Assembly (NCBI GenBank): GCA_030684395.1 | Contig: JAUXTT010000039.1 | Coordinates: forward strand, 35,872-99,871 | Source of the DNA: Bacteroidota bacterium | GTDB lineage: Bacteria; Bacteroidota; Bacteroidia; B-17B0; Aurantibacillaceae | Reading direction: 5' to 3' | DNA length: 64,000 nucleotides | Shown: positions 1-8,093 of the stretch, in pieces | Position numbering within the stretch: the first letter of the stretch is position 1 | Layout: every line of letters begins with the position of its first letter | Translations under genes and position numbers: made by a program | Notes under the pieces: model-generated | What the model was told of the DNA's origin: nothing | What the model saw: the letters and a program-made list of their open reading frames with translations, nothing else | Databases searched by the model: none

Positions 1-89
1 ATTTTTTTACTTTCCTGTGAAAGGCAAAGTATGCCACTCAAGGCAAATAGGGTTGTGATGATCAGGACTTTTATTTTCATTTTTTTCAT
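1..89 (-). CDS. N-terminus of a secreted protein (cut by window edge)
   Basis: An open minus-strand frame starts at an ATG at 89 and runs off the left edge. Its 29 visible residues form a classic export signal: a lysine-rich start (MKKMKIK), a hydrophobic core (VLIITTLFALSGILCL) and a likely cleavage site after SQ. An in-frame second ATG lies at 80. A Bacteroidota-type promoter sits 40-65 bp upstream. No function can be assigned because the mature part is outside the window. Confidence 0.6.
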   Translation of the reverse strand, partial: MKKMKIKVLIITTLFALSGILCLSQESKK

Positions 90-125
90 TTTAAGATAAT
101 GGTATTTTGTGGCTTCGCTTACCAG

Positions 126-154
126 TAAATATAGCTATTATCTTTTTAATCAAA
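126..154 (-). promoter_or_regulatory. Bacteroidota-type promoter for the truncated gene
   Basis: On the minus strand a TTTG (-33 element, 151-154) is followed after 17 bp by TATATTTA (126-133), one mismatch from the TAnnTTTG -7 consensus. The predicted start lies about 30 bp before the ATG at 89. This gives the truncated gene its own promoter downstream of the terminator hairpin at 242-267. Confidence 0.35.
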
Positions 155-237
155 TAGAAATGGAATTACTATTTCAAAATTGATTGTTGAATCTGTTCAG
201 GAAATTAAGTGTGAATATGGAGGCAGGCTCTTATAAA

Positions 238-388
238 ACCAAAACCCCTGGCGGGATTCAGGGGTTTCGGGTTTTAGAAGTGTAGTTTTTTTGATTCTGG
301 TTGGCTATTCCGGAAAATGCTGTTTATTGGTTTTGCCATAAACAGGCATGAACACAGAAGAAAGTTATACCATCAATTAAGCCGGGAA
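238..388 (-). ncRNA. Candidate small RNA or micropeptide transcript
   Basis: A complete transcription unit with no conventional gene inside: a promoter (TTG, 20 bp, TATATTTG) at 394-424 reads leftward and about 120 bp later meets a strong hairpin terminator at 242-267. The predicted transcript is about 150 nt. It contains one short frame from ATG at 339 to TAA at 274 (21 codons, starting MAKPINSIF and ending KKLHF) that stops just before the terminator hairpin, so the product may be a peptide rather than a pure RNA. The promoter shares an upstream element with the patatin gene and the cheR operon. The hairpin could instead simply terminate the patatin transcript; only sequence evidence supports this entry. 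Confidence 0.35.
242..267 (-). terminator. Intrinsic terminator hairpin
   Basis: A perfect 9-bp inverted repeat, AAACCCCTG (242-250) and CAGGGGTTT (259-267), with an 8-nt loop. Read on the minus strand it is followed by TGGTTTTAT. It would end transcripts coming from patatin and/or the small unit starting near 388. Confidence 0.7.
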
Positions 389-393
389 TTTAT

Positions 394-446
394 CAAATAT
401 AATCAGTAAAGGAATACCTGCCAATATATATATGAACACGTGTTTT
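394..446 (-). promoter_or_regulatory. Promoter A with shared upstream element
   Basis: Minus strand: -7 element TATATTTG (394-401, perfect), 20-bp spacer, -33 TTG (422-424), and immediately upstream the element AAAACACGTGTTCATA (about 431-446). The same arrangement occurs at 1544-1594 and 7968-8018. In this copy the ACGT core lies 2 bp further from the -33 than in the other two. Confidence 0.5.
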
Positions 447-469
447 TTTATGAAAAACGCACTGATGTA

Positions 470-1369
470 TTAAGATGTTACTGCAATGTATTGTGCCAGA
501 AATTGGGTCGCATATTTTTTACCTGAATTAAATAAAGCGGTTTTTTGATCGTCGGTAAGTTTAAAATTAGTTGGGGAAATACCAAGGTTGTCGATAATGA
601 TAGAACGTTTTTGTTCTTCAGGATCGTGCTGAAAATTTATTACCTGTGCATCTAACATCGCATCTACCAGGTCTCTCACGTACTCAATAAAATGCCCGGT
701 TGTTAAGTTATCCGGTGCCGGTGTTGGCCCTAAATTGGAAAGGAATAATCCCATTGTAGCCGGATTTGCCTGCCCGTTGGTATCGAAAATGGTTATAGGA
801 TAGTTATACAGCATTCCCCCGTCAACATAAATATGGTTATCGGGGTTATTGTTACTGAACTGCCACGCTTCAAAAAACAAAGGAATCGACATAGAAGCTC
901 TTACCGCTTCGGCCACTATAACATTAGGTGTTAGCTCTGTGGAGAACTCCCTCAAACCTTTAGTATTAAGATCAGAAGCAAACACATGTAACTCCCTGCA
1001 CCCTTTGTTCTCAAAATCTTTAAAAGTTGCATTTTCATCCAGGCCAGTATTTTTAATTTGTGTTTTCATCCATTGTAAAAATGCATCGCCCTTATAAAAA
1101 CCATATTTGTTCATCACATGTAAAGCATCCGGAAGAAGCCCTCCATCTTCAAAAGATTTAAAATCAGTTTGGTTTACAATAGTTGTAATTTGTGCAGATG
1201 TATAGCGTAAACTTACGAGAGCTGCGGTAATTGCTCCGGCAGATGTTCCGGCAACCCGCTTTATAGTTGGAAGTATGTTTTTCCGTTCAAGTACTTCGAT
1301 AGCTCCGGCATATGCAATGCCAAGTACACCACCACCTTTAAATACTAAATTTTCAATTTGATTTGTCAT
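470..1369 (-). CDS. Patatin-like phospholipase
   Basis: A 299-residue patatin-family lipid acyl hydrolase using a Ser-Asp dyad. The oxyanion-hole motif GGGVLG is at residues 12-17, the nucleophile elbow GTSAG at 41-45 (Ser43), and the catalytic Asp in VDGG at about residue 183. There is no signal peptide or membrane helix, so it is likely cytosolic or delivered to membranes from inside. Bacterial patatins release fatty acids from phospholipids; the substrate here is unknown. It is transcribed alone, about 170 bp downstream of promoter B, and ends before the terminator at 242-267. The shared promoter element suggests co-regulation with the cheR operon, so it may be an effector of that signalling system (inference). 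Confidence 0.9.
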   Translation of the reverse strand: MTNQIENLVFKGGGVLGIAYAGAIEVLERKNILPTIKRVAGTSAGAITAALVSLRYTSAQITTIVNQTDFKSFEDGGLLPDALHVMNKYGFYKGDAFLQWMKTQIKNTGLDENATFKDFENKGCRELHVFASDLNTKGLREFSTELTPNVIVAEAVRASMSIPLFFEAWQFSNNNPDNHIYVDGGMLYNYPITIFDTNGQANPATMGLFLSNLGPTPAPDNLTTGHFIEYVRDLVDAMLDAQVINFQHDPEEQKRSIIIDNLGISPTNFKLTDDQKTALFNSGKKYATQFLAQYIAVTS

Positions 1370-1543
1370 GATTATCGGGTTTAAAATTTATTTTGATTAT
1401 GAGTTTGATACAAATGTGTTGATTTTTATTGCCTGAAGAATTAAGAGATTGTTAACTAATGGTTGTGTTTGTTTTCTATGTTTTGTGTTTGTTATTAATG
1501 TATTTGAATTCAAACTTTATGTGTCATCAAATCTTATTGCTTT

Positions 1544-1594
1544 CAAAGTAAACCAGAATAATCAATTTTGTCAATACATATAAATACGTGTTTT
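1544..1594 (-). promoter_or_regulatory. Promoter B (patatin) with shared upstream element
   Basis: Minus strand: TTACTTTG (1544-1551, one mismatch to TAnnTTTG), 20-bp spacer, TTG (1572-1574), then the shared element. On the plus strand the element reads CAATACATATAAATACGT from 1572, continuing GTTTT to 1594. It contains AATAC[GA]T units repeated with a 10-bp period. It lies in the 297-bp gap between patatin and the upstream kinase gene; I see nothing else in that gap. Confidence 0.5.
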
Positions 1595-1666
1595 TGCATG
1601 CTGGGTAAAGCTTAGGTTTTTGAGCTTTGAAGAAACCATAAGTCATGAAACAATATTAGCAATACT

Positions 1667-2794
1667 TCATTCTCCCTGCAGGGAAAAATAGAAAGTCGCC
1701 CCATTGTTTATCTCACTTGTTGCCCACACCCTGCCACCGTGTTTGGTAATTATTCTTTTAACAATAGAGAGGCCTATGCCAGTTCCTTCAAAATCACTGT
1801 CGTTATGCAGGCGTTGGAATACACCAAAAAGTTTATCATAATAGTTCATGTCAAATCCCACTCCATTGTCTTTTATATAATAAACAATGTTTTTATCTTC
1901 TTTATAACAGCCTATCTCAATATGTGATTTTTCCTGTTTCCCGGAGTATTTAATGGCATTGGAAATGAGGTTGGTAAGTACATGCCTGACCATATTATTG
2001 TCTCCCTTTGCATTCAATAAGGGTTGTATATCTATCTCTATTTTCCTGTCGGGATAATGTGCACGGAGCTCTGAAGCTATGCTGGAATTGAGAGAATTCA
2101 TATTTAGGTTCACCATCGAGAGGTGTTGTTTTCCAAGCCGCGAAAATGCAAGCAGGTCATCTATCAGTTGGCCCATCCGGTTTGCATTTTTTATAACCAT
2201 TCCCAATGTACGTTTTGCCGAATCATCAAAAATACTTTCATAATCTTCTTTCAGTATTCTGGAGTAGCCTCCAATAGCGCGCAATGGTGCCCGCAGGTCG
2301 TGCGACACGGAGTATGAAAATGATTCCAGTTCTTTCATCGCAAACTGGAGATCTATGTTTTTTTGCTCCAGGTCTTTGTTTAATTCGTAAAGGGCAATTT
2401 CCTGCTGATGTTTTTCTATAAAGAATTTCACCTTATTGATTAGTATTTCAGGCTGAAATGGTTTGGTTATAAAACTGAAAGCCCCTTTTTCGTAGCCTTT
2501 AAAAACATTGAGATTGTCTGTATATACTGCTGAAATAAAAATGAAGGGCAATTGTGCAGTTTTTTCTTCTTCACGCAGAATCCCTGCGAGTTCATACCCA
2601 TCCATCTCAGGCATTTGTATATCCAGCAGGGCTAATGCAAAATCATGGTGAAGGGTTTCACGGAGGGCATCATTACCACTTGTTGCTTTTATAAGTTCTA
2701 TATCCAGATCTTTTAATACAACTTCAAGAGCTATCAGATTTTCCGGTTTATCATCCACAATAAGGATTTTTGGCACCTTGTTCATGTTGTTCAA
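1667..2794 (-). CDS. Response-regulator/histidine kinase hybrid (REC-HisKA-HATPase)
   Basis: A 375-residue soluble protein. Residues 8-130 are a receiver domain (acidic pair D14/D15, phosphoacceptor Asp58 in LLDIQMPEMDG, Lys111 in TKPF). A short coiled linker leads to a HisKA domain with His165 in SVSHDLRAP and a HATPase_c domain with N-box (NLISNAIKYS) and G-boxes (DNGVGF, GTGIGLS). It has no membrane segment, so its receiver is probably phosphorylated by another kinase, most simply the giant hybrid kinase whose gene ends 7 bp upstream. It is last in the cheR-cheB-kinase operon. Two close ATGs (MNNMNK) make the start uncertain by three codons. Confidence 0.9.
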   Translation of the reverse strand: MNNMNKVPKILIVDDKPENLIALEVVLKDLDIELIKATSGNDALRETLHHDFALALLDIQMPEMDGYELAGILREEEKTAQLPFIFISAVYTDNLNVFKGYEKGAFSFITKPFQPEILINKVKFFIEKHQQEIALYELNKDLEQKNIDLQFAMKELESFSYSVSHDLRAPLRAIGGYSRILKEDYESIFDDSAKRTLGMVIKNANRMGQLIDDLLAFSRLGKQHLSMVNLNMNSLNSSIASELRAHYPDRKIEIDIQPLLNAKGDNNMVRHVLTNLISNAIKYSGKQEKSHIEIGCYKEDKNIVYYIKDNGVGFDMNYYDKLFGVFQRLHNDSDFEGTGIGLSIVKRIITKHGGRVWATSEINNGATFYFSLQGE

Positions 2795-2801
2795 TTTTAA
2801 T

Positions 2802-5800
2802 TTATTTGCTTAGCCAAACACGCATCAGCGAAAACAAGCGATCCACATCAACAGGCTTGGATATGTAGTCATTGGCTCCTGCATCAATACATTTTTGTTT
2901 GTCTTCTTTCATTGCTTTGGCAGTTAAGGCAATTATCGGTAGTTTTTTATATTTCTCCTGCGCCCTTATTCTTCTCATGGCTTCATAACCATCCATGTCG
3001 GGCATCATAATATCCATAAGTACAATGTGTATCAATGGTTCTTTTTCCATGACCTCCAATGCATTTTTCCCGTTCTCGGCTTTTATTACTTCCATGCCAC
3101 GCTCCTTAAGCACTTTGGCTAAGGCAAATACATTCCGCATATCGTCATCTACTAAAAGAACTTTTTTTGAGAGCAGTACTGTATCTTTGTTATACAGGTC
3201 GGTAATGATTTTTTGTTTCGTTTCGGGCATGGCGCTAATGGTTCGATGAAGAAACAGAGCCGTTTCATCCAGTAGCCGTTCTTCCGATAATACACCTTTA
3301 ATAATGATTGTTTCGGTGTATTTCTGTAGTTCGTCGTTTTCTTCTTTTGTGAGTTCTTTCCCGGTATACACAATAATAGGCGGCATTTGCCCGTCTTTTA
3401 TTTTTTCAAATTCATAAATAAGTGTAAAGCCACTTATATCAGGAAGGCCTATGTCTAGTATGATACAATCAATGTGGTTATCTCTGAATAATTCAAGGGC
3501 AGCTTTTCCGGTGGCGGCTTCCAAACATTTTACATCTCCGTTTCCTATGAGTTTGCGCATGGCCGTTCTTGAATTAGCATCATCCTCTACAATAAGGAGG
3601 TTTTTCATTTTCCGGTTAATGAAATTTTCAATCCGGTTAAAAGCTTCTTCCAGTTGACTTTTATCCACAGGTTTTCTGAAATACTCAATCGCACCTGCTT
3701 TAATAAGATCAAGTGTTCGCTCATTTACTGAAATAATGTGAACCGGAATATGTCGCACTACAGGATTGGCTTTCAGTTCAGTTAATACCTTATCACCATC
3801 AATTCCCGGAAGGCTGAGGTCCAGAATAATAGCTTGCGGTTTATATTTTTCCGCAAGCAGAAGCCCGTCTTCTCCGGTTGCGGCTGCAATGCATTTAAAC
3901 CCCTTTTGACGTGCCTGTTTTAATAAGATGCCTGCAAATTTGAGATCGTCTTCAATTATCAACAACACTTTATCATTCTGTTCAATGGTTAGGCGATCGT
4001 CCTCTATGGAGGGGAAATTATAAAAGCTATTGCCAGCACTAATTATTTTTGAAATAAGGATCGGTTCTTTAACGTGGTTCCTTTCTACAGATGCCGGCAT
4101 TTCTTGTAATTCAAGAGGAATAATAATTGTGAAGGTAGATCCTTGACCGGGCTTACTGGTGATTTTTATTTCACCGTTTAGCAATTTAACCAACTCACGT
4201 GAGATAGAAAGTCCAAGGCCGGTTCCTCCATATTTACGAGAGGTTCCTCCATCAGCTTGTTGAAAGGCCTCGAAAATGGCCATTTGTTTTTCTTCAGGAA
4301 TTCCGATGCCGGTGTCTGCGATCGAAATAGCAATACCATTGGAGGAATGTTTTTGAATGCTGACACTTATTTTACCTCTCTCAGTAAACTTAATTGCATT
4401 TGACATGAGGTTTTTTAATATTTGATCGAGACGTTGGGAATCTGACTGAATACTTTCGGGCAGATCTTCCTGAAGCAGGATTTCTAATACAAGGTGCTTT
4501 TCATCGGTTTGGTGTTTAAAATTTTTATATAAATTATTAGCAAGATTATTCAAGTTTATTTTTTCAATATTCAGGTTCATTTTCCCTGCTTCAATTTTTG
4601 AAAGGTCCAATACTTCATTTATCAGGTTTAACAAGTCGCACCCACTTTTGTAAATAATATCGGCACTTTCAATTTGTTCTGCATTCAAATTCTTCTTTTT
4701 GTTTTCGGAAAGATCTTTTGACAAAATCAATAAGCTGTTAAGTGGTGTACGCAGTTCATGTGACATGTTGGCTAAAAACTCTGATTTATATTTGCTACTG
4801 ATTTCAAGCTGTTTGGTTTTTTGCTCCACATCGTATTTTGCCGCTTCTATTTCTTTATTTCTCATTTCCAGGGATTGAGTTTGTTCTTCCAACTCTTCGT
4901 TCGTGATCTGCAATTCTTCTTGCTGATGTTTCAGGTTTTGCGCCTGTTCTTCCAATTCTTCATTCACCTGTTTCAATTCTTCCTGCTGGCTTTGCAACTC
5001 TTCACTTTGTGCCTGTGTTTCTTCCAGCAATTGTTTTATTTTTTTTCTGGCCATGGATGAACTAATTCCGATCCCGATACTTTCCATTACTGAATGGATG
5101 AATTCTTTTTCGGCTTCAGAGAAAGGAGTTAACCTTGCTATTTCAACTACACCCATTGTTTCACCTTCAAACAACGAAGGAATAATAATAAGATGTTTGG
5201 GTTTTTCATTTATTACCGAGGAAGTAATACGGAGTGGTTCATCATGGGCGCCATTCAGGAAAATGGTTTTCTGGTCAAAAGCAGCTTGCCCGATCAAACC
5301 TTCTTTGAAAGCAAAAAAGCCTTTTACATTTTCGTTTGCTGATAATGCGTATTTGGCGGAAAGGTTTAATATATGGTTTTGCGAGTCAGCAATGTACACC
5401 GCACCAAGTTGGGCATGTACATAATCGCATAAAAAAGTAATAATATTATTGGTAAGCTCTTCCATGTTTTGATCGCCTCTTAATTTTTCGTTGAGCTGAT
5501 TTTGCCCGGAGGTAAGCCAATTGTGTTTTTCATTTTCGGAGGTGGTATCACGTAACGATTTTGTCATCTTTTGAAGAGCATTCCCTAAAATATCTTTATC
5601 AGAGCGGGGTTCAATTTCGATAATGTAATTTCCCGAAGCTACTTCAGAAGCATGCTGGGCAACTTCTTTGAAACTCTCATTTATATTTAGCAGTGAATTA
5701 AGGATAGGGCTAAGTTCATCATTTATGTAAATACCTGCTTTTTCATCTGTGTATTCCCTGCTGGCAATTTTTTCTGCCTCAACTGTTATATTTGTAATAC

Positions 5801-6437
5801 GTGAAGTTACGCTCTTAATAACCCAATATCCAATCCCGATAGCAATGATAAAACTGCATGTGATAAGTATCCAAATAAGATTTAATGCGGATTCATAATT
5901 TTTATCACTGGCGATTTTGTCATTTGTCATATCATTTTTGTTCTTTTCTACCAGCCTGTTGATCACTTCCTGCGATTGATCTCTTGCCTGTGCCCCCTTA
6001 TCAATAGAAATGTTATAGGCCTTTACATCTTCATGTTTTGACGATAATAAAATGATAGTGTTGAGATCAATTTTGTACTGCTTCCAAATAGTTTTGAAGT
6101 CCGTGATTATTTTTTTTCCCTTTGCATCTACAAGTTCTTCAAGCTCCAGCGTTTTATTGTCTATCAATTTTAAAGATTCATCAATCTGATTTTTGTACGA
6201 ATTGCTTTTTAGTTGATCTTTTTCGAGGATAATATTTTTTTCATATCGCCCGGTTTCCATAATTGAAATAATAATTTCATTGGAAAGGTTTATTTTTCTG
6301 GAAGAAATATTTACCAGATTCTTCAGGCTTTCATTGGTTTCTGACAGTTTGTTACTCATTATCCAGGAAATACTTATCAGGAGTAATAAAATGATACTGA
6401 AACCGGCTAACAATTTATTTTTTATAGATGTATTCAT
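2802..6437 (-). CDS. Giant membrane hybrid sensor kinase with three receiver domains
   Basis: 1211 residues. Order: TM1 (about 9-27), a roughly 160-residue extracytoplasmic helical region, TM2 (about 188-209), HAMP, GAF (about 320-460), a long Gln/Glu-rich coiled coil with repeated EELxxxNEELEEQ units (about 470-550), HisKA with His560 in NMSHELRTP, HATPase_c, then three receivers (about 830-945, 955-1070, 1085-1210), each with an acidic pair and a DxxxP phosphoacceptor. The build implies a multistep phosphorelay. Gaps of 9 and 7 bp to its neighbours place it in an operon with cheB and cheR. The coiled coil resembles the linker of CheB/CheR-associated kinases, so the CheR/CheB pair may modify or tune this kinase rather than a chemoreceptor (inference). 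Confidence 0.92.
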   Translation of the reverse strand: MNTSIKNKLLAGFSIILLLLISISWIMSNKLSETNESLKNLVNISSRKINLSNEIIISIMETGRYEKNIILEKDQLKSNSYKNQIDESLKLIDNKTLELEELVDAKGKKIITDFKTIWKQYKIDLNTIILLSSKHEDVKAYNISIDKGAQARDQSQEVINRLVEKNKNDMTNDKIASDKNYESALNLIWILITCSFIIAIGIGYWVIKSVTSRITNITVEAEKIASREYTDEKAGIYINDELSPILNSLLNINESFKEVAQHASEVASGNYIIEIEPRSDKDILGNALQKMTKSLRDTTSENEKHNWLTSGQNQLNEKLRGDQNMEELTNNIITFLCDYVHAQLGAVYIADSQNHILNLSAKYALSANENVKGFFAFKEGLIGQAAFDQKTIFLNGAHDEPLRITSSVINEKPKHLIIIPSLFEGETMGVVEIARLTPFSEAEKEFIHSVMESIGIGISSSMARKKIKQLLEETQAQSEELQSQQEELKQVNEELEEQAQNLKHQQEELQITNEELEEQTQSLEMRNKEIEAAKYDVEQKTKQLEISSKYKSEFLANMSHELRTPLNSLLILSKDLSENKKKNLNAEQIESADIIYKSGCDLLNLINEVLDLSKIEAGKMNLNIEKINLNNLANNLYKNFKHQTDEKHLVLEILLQEDLPESIQSDSQRLDQILKNLMSNAIKFTERGKISVSIQKHSSNGIAISIADTGIGIPEEKQMAIFEAFQQADGGTSRKYGGTGLGLSISRELVKLLNGEIKITSKPGQGSTFTIIIPLELQEMPASVERNHVKEPILISKIISAGNSFYNFPSIEDDRLTIEQNDKVLLIIEDDLKFAGILLKQARQKGFKCIAAATGEDGLLLAEKYKPQAIILDLSLPGIDGDKVLTELKANPVVRHIPVHIISVNERTLDLIKAGAIEYFRKPVDKSQLEEAFNRIENFINRKMKNLLIVEDDANSRTAMRKLIGNGDVKCLEAATGKAALELFRDNHIDCIILDIGLPDISGFTLIYEFEKIKDGQMPPIIVYTGKELTKEENDELQKYTETIIIKGVLSEERLLDETALFLHRTISAMPETKQKIITDLYNKDTVLLSKKVLLVDDDMRNVFALAKVLKERGMEVIKAENGKNALEVMEKEPLIHIVLMDIMMPDMDGYEAMRRIRAQEKYKKLPIIALTAKAMKEDKQKCIDAGANDYISKPVDVDRLFSLMRVWLSK

Positions 6438-6446
6438 ACACTGTTT

Positions 6447-7016
6447 TTAAAGTTGGTGTTCTAACTGGATTAATAAGTCACTTATTTTATTTAATGGTAG
6501 GATGTAATCAACAGGTGAAAGAGCGATTGCTGATAAGGGCATTATATCCGATTCTGCCGTAGATGGGTCTTGTACTATGGTTGTTCCTCCATATTCTTTT
6601 ATTTTTTTTAAACCCAGGGCGCCGTCGTTGTTTAAACCTGTAAGAACGATCCCGATAAGATGTTGATTAAATGTTTCGGCTGCTGATTCAAATAGTACAT
6701 CAATTGAAGGCCGTGCATGGTTTACCTTTTCATCAATGCTCAACGAAAATGTTTGGTCTGTTTCTATCAGCAGGTGATAATTAGGGGGTGCAATATATAC
6801 CATTCCTTTTTCAATTTTTTCTTTTTCATCAGCTTCTTTAATATTTATTTCACAAGCCTCGTTGAGATGTTCTATCCAATAATCTCCCGAGTTGAATGCT
6901 AAATGCTGTACAATAATAACCGGTATGCCGAATGTGGCAGGCAGGGCGGGCAAAAGGGTTTTTAGGGCTGTTATGCCACCGGAGGAAACACCTATTACAA
7001 TCGCTTTAAACTTCAT
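6447..7016 (-). CDS. cheB: CheB-type protein-glutamate methylesterase, receiver-less
   Basis: A 189-residue stand-alone CheB catalytic domain. Visible triad: Ser11 in GVSSGG, His38 in VQHL, Asp131 in LTGLNNDG. It lacks the N-terminal receiver of canonical CheB (about 350 residues), so it is not switched directly by CheA-type phosphorylation. CheB hydrolyses glutamyl methyl esters on signalling proteins. Its gene follows cheR with a 3-bp gap and precedes the giant kinase by 9 bp. No methyl-accepting protein, CheA or CheW is present in the window. Confidence 0.9.
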   Translation of the reverse strand: MKFKAIVIGVSSGGITALKTLLPALPATFGIPVIIVQHLAFNSGDYWIEHLNEACEINIKEADEKEKIEKGMVYIAPPNYHLLIETDQTFSLSIDEKVNHARPSIDVLFESAAETFNQHLIGIVLTGLNNDGALGLKKIKEYGGTTIVQDPSTAESDIMPLSAIALSPVDYILPLNKISDLLIQLEHQL

Positions 7017-7019
7017 GCT

Positions 7020-7853
7020 CTAATATTTTTTTTTGTAGATCTTTTGTTTTTTTTCAAACTCAGTATATTCGCCCGAAACATCACAAAATCTCAAACTTTC
7101 TTTTGCCCCAAGGCAAAGAATCCCGCCATTACCAAGGCTGTCGAAAAATAAACGATGCACTTTGTTTTGCAATTCTTTATTAAAATAAATTAATACATTT
7201 CTGCATAAAATCAGGTTTACTTCTGCAAATACACTATCAGTAACAAGATTGTGGTTCGCCCATACAATTTTGTCCCTTAACGCCTGGTTCATGATTGCCA
7301 TCTTATGATCAGCAGTATAATAATTCGAAAAAGACTCCTTTCCAGCTGCACTTTGATAGTTACGGGTATAATCTTTTATGAGTGAATTGGAAAAGAAACC
7401 TTCTTTTGCCCTGTCCAATGCATGTTGATTAAAATCGGTTGCATAAATAGTGGTTCTGTCAAACAAACCTTCTTCCTTGAGTAGTATAGCCATGGAATAA
7501 GCTTCTTCACCTGTGGAACAGCCTGCGTGCCAAATTTTAATAAAAGAATAAGTTTTTAGTATGGGAATTACTTTTTCGCGAAGTGCTTTGAAAAAATTCG
7601 AATCGCGGAACATTTCTGTAACAGTGATGGACAAATCCTGTAAAAGGAGTGAAGTAAAGGTTTTATCTTGCTCAGCTTTTTGTTGAACGGCAGAAATGCT
7701 TTCTAAACCGGACAGGGTCATTCTATTACGGATTCTTCGTTTGATGTGGGCTTCCGAATATTGCCTGAAGTCATACCCATAGTTTTGGTATAGGGCATCG
7801 AGTAACGACCTGATTTCTCTCTCTTCCGTTTTAATAGTAGTTATTTTATTCAT
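7020..7853 (-). CDS. cheR: CheR-type protein-glutamate O-methyltransferase
   Basis: 277 residues, the usual CheR length. An N-terminal helical domain (about 10-75, basic HIKRRIRNR) precedes an SAM-binding Rossmann fold with GCSTGEE at 111-117 and a later LCRNVLIYF motif. It transfers methyl groups from SAM to glutamates. It is the first gene of the operon, about 110 bp downstream of promoter C. In most bacteria its partners are chemoreceptors; here the only membrane sensor nearby is the hybrid kinase two genes down, which makes a non-chemotactic role likely. Confidence 0.92.
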   Translation of the reverse strand: MNKITTIKTEEREIRSLLDALYQNYGYDFRQYSEAHIKRRIRNRMTLSGLESISAVQQKAEQDKTFTSLLLQDLSITVTEMFRDSNFFKALREKVIPILKTYSFIKIWHAGCSTGEEAYSMAILLKEEGLFDRTTIYATDFNQHALDRAKEGFFSNSLIKDYTRNYQSAAGKESFSNYYTADHKMAIMNQALRDKIVWANHNLVTDSVFAEVNLILCRNVLIYFNKELQNKVHRLFFDSLGNGGILCLGAKESLRFCDVSGEYTEFEKKQKIYKKKY

Positions 7854-7967
7854 AAAAAAATCAAGGCAACTCCTTTATTCACTTTTTGTGCATGTTTATT
7901 TGATTCACTCAATTATTCTTTATAAAAAGTGTAAACAAGTTAAAGGTCTTATCCCACACTTCGTGGT

Positions 7968-8018
7968 TAAATGTACTTTAATGATTTGATTTAGCCAATA
8001 CGTATAAATACGTGTTTT
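7968..8018 (-). promoter_or_regulatory. Promoter C (cheR operon) with shared upstream element
   Basis: Minus strand: TACATTTA (7968-7975), 20-bp spacer, TTG (7996-7998), and the shared element (7996-8018), which on the plus strand reads CAATACGTATAAATACGT then GTTTT. In this best copy AATACGT occurs twice with a 10-bp period; equivalently ACGTAT-AA-ATACGT is a perfect palindrome. It is oriented toward cheR. Confidence 0.55.
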
Positions 8019-8051
8019 ATAAGGGATGAATGATTTTGGAAAAGTGGAGTG

Positions 8052-8082
8052 TTGTAAAAATGGGCTTAATTACCTACATTTG
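8052..8082 (+). promoter_or_regulatory. Promoter of the KdsC-like gene
   Basis: Plus-strand TTG (8052-8054), exactly 20 bp, then TACATTTG (8075-8082), a perfect TAnnTTTG. The ATG is 11 bp further at 8094, giving a very short leader, as is common in Bacteroidota. Confidence 0.55.
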
Positions 8083-8093
8083 GCTTAATAACT

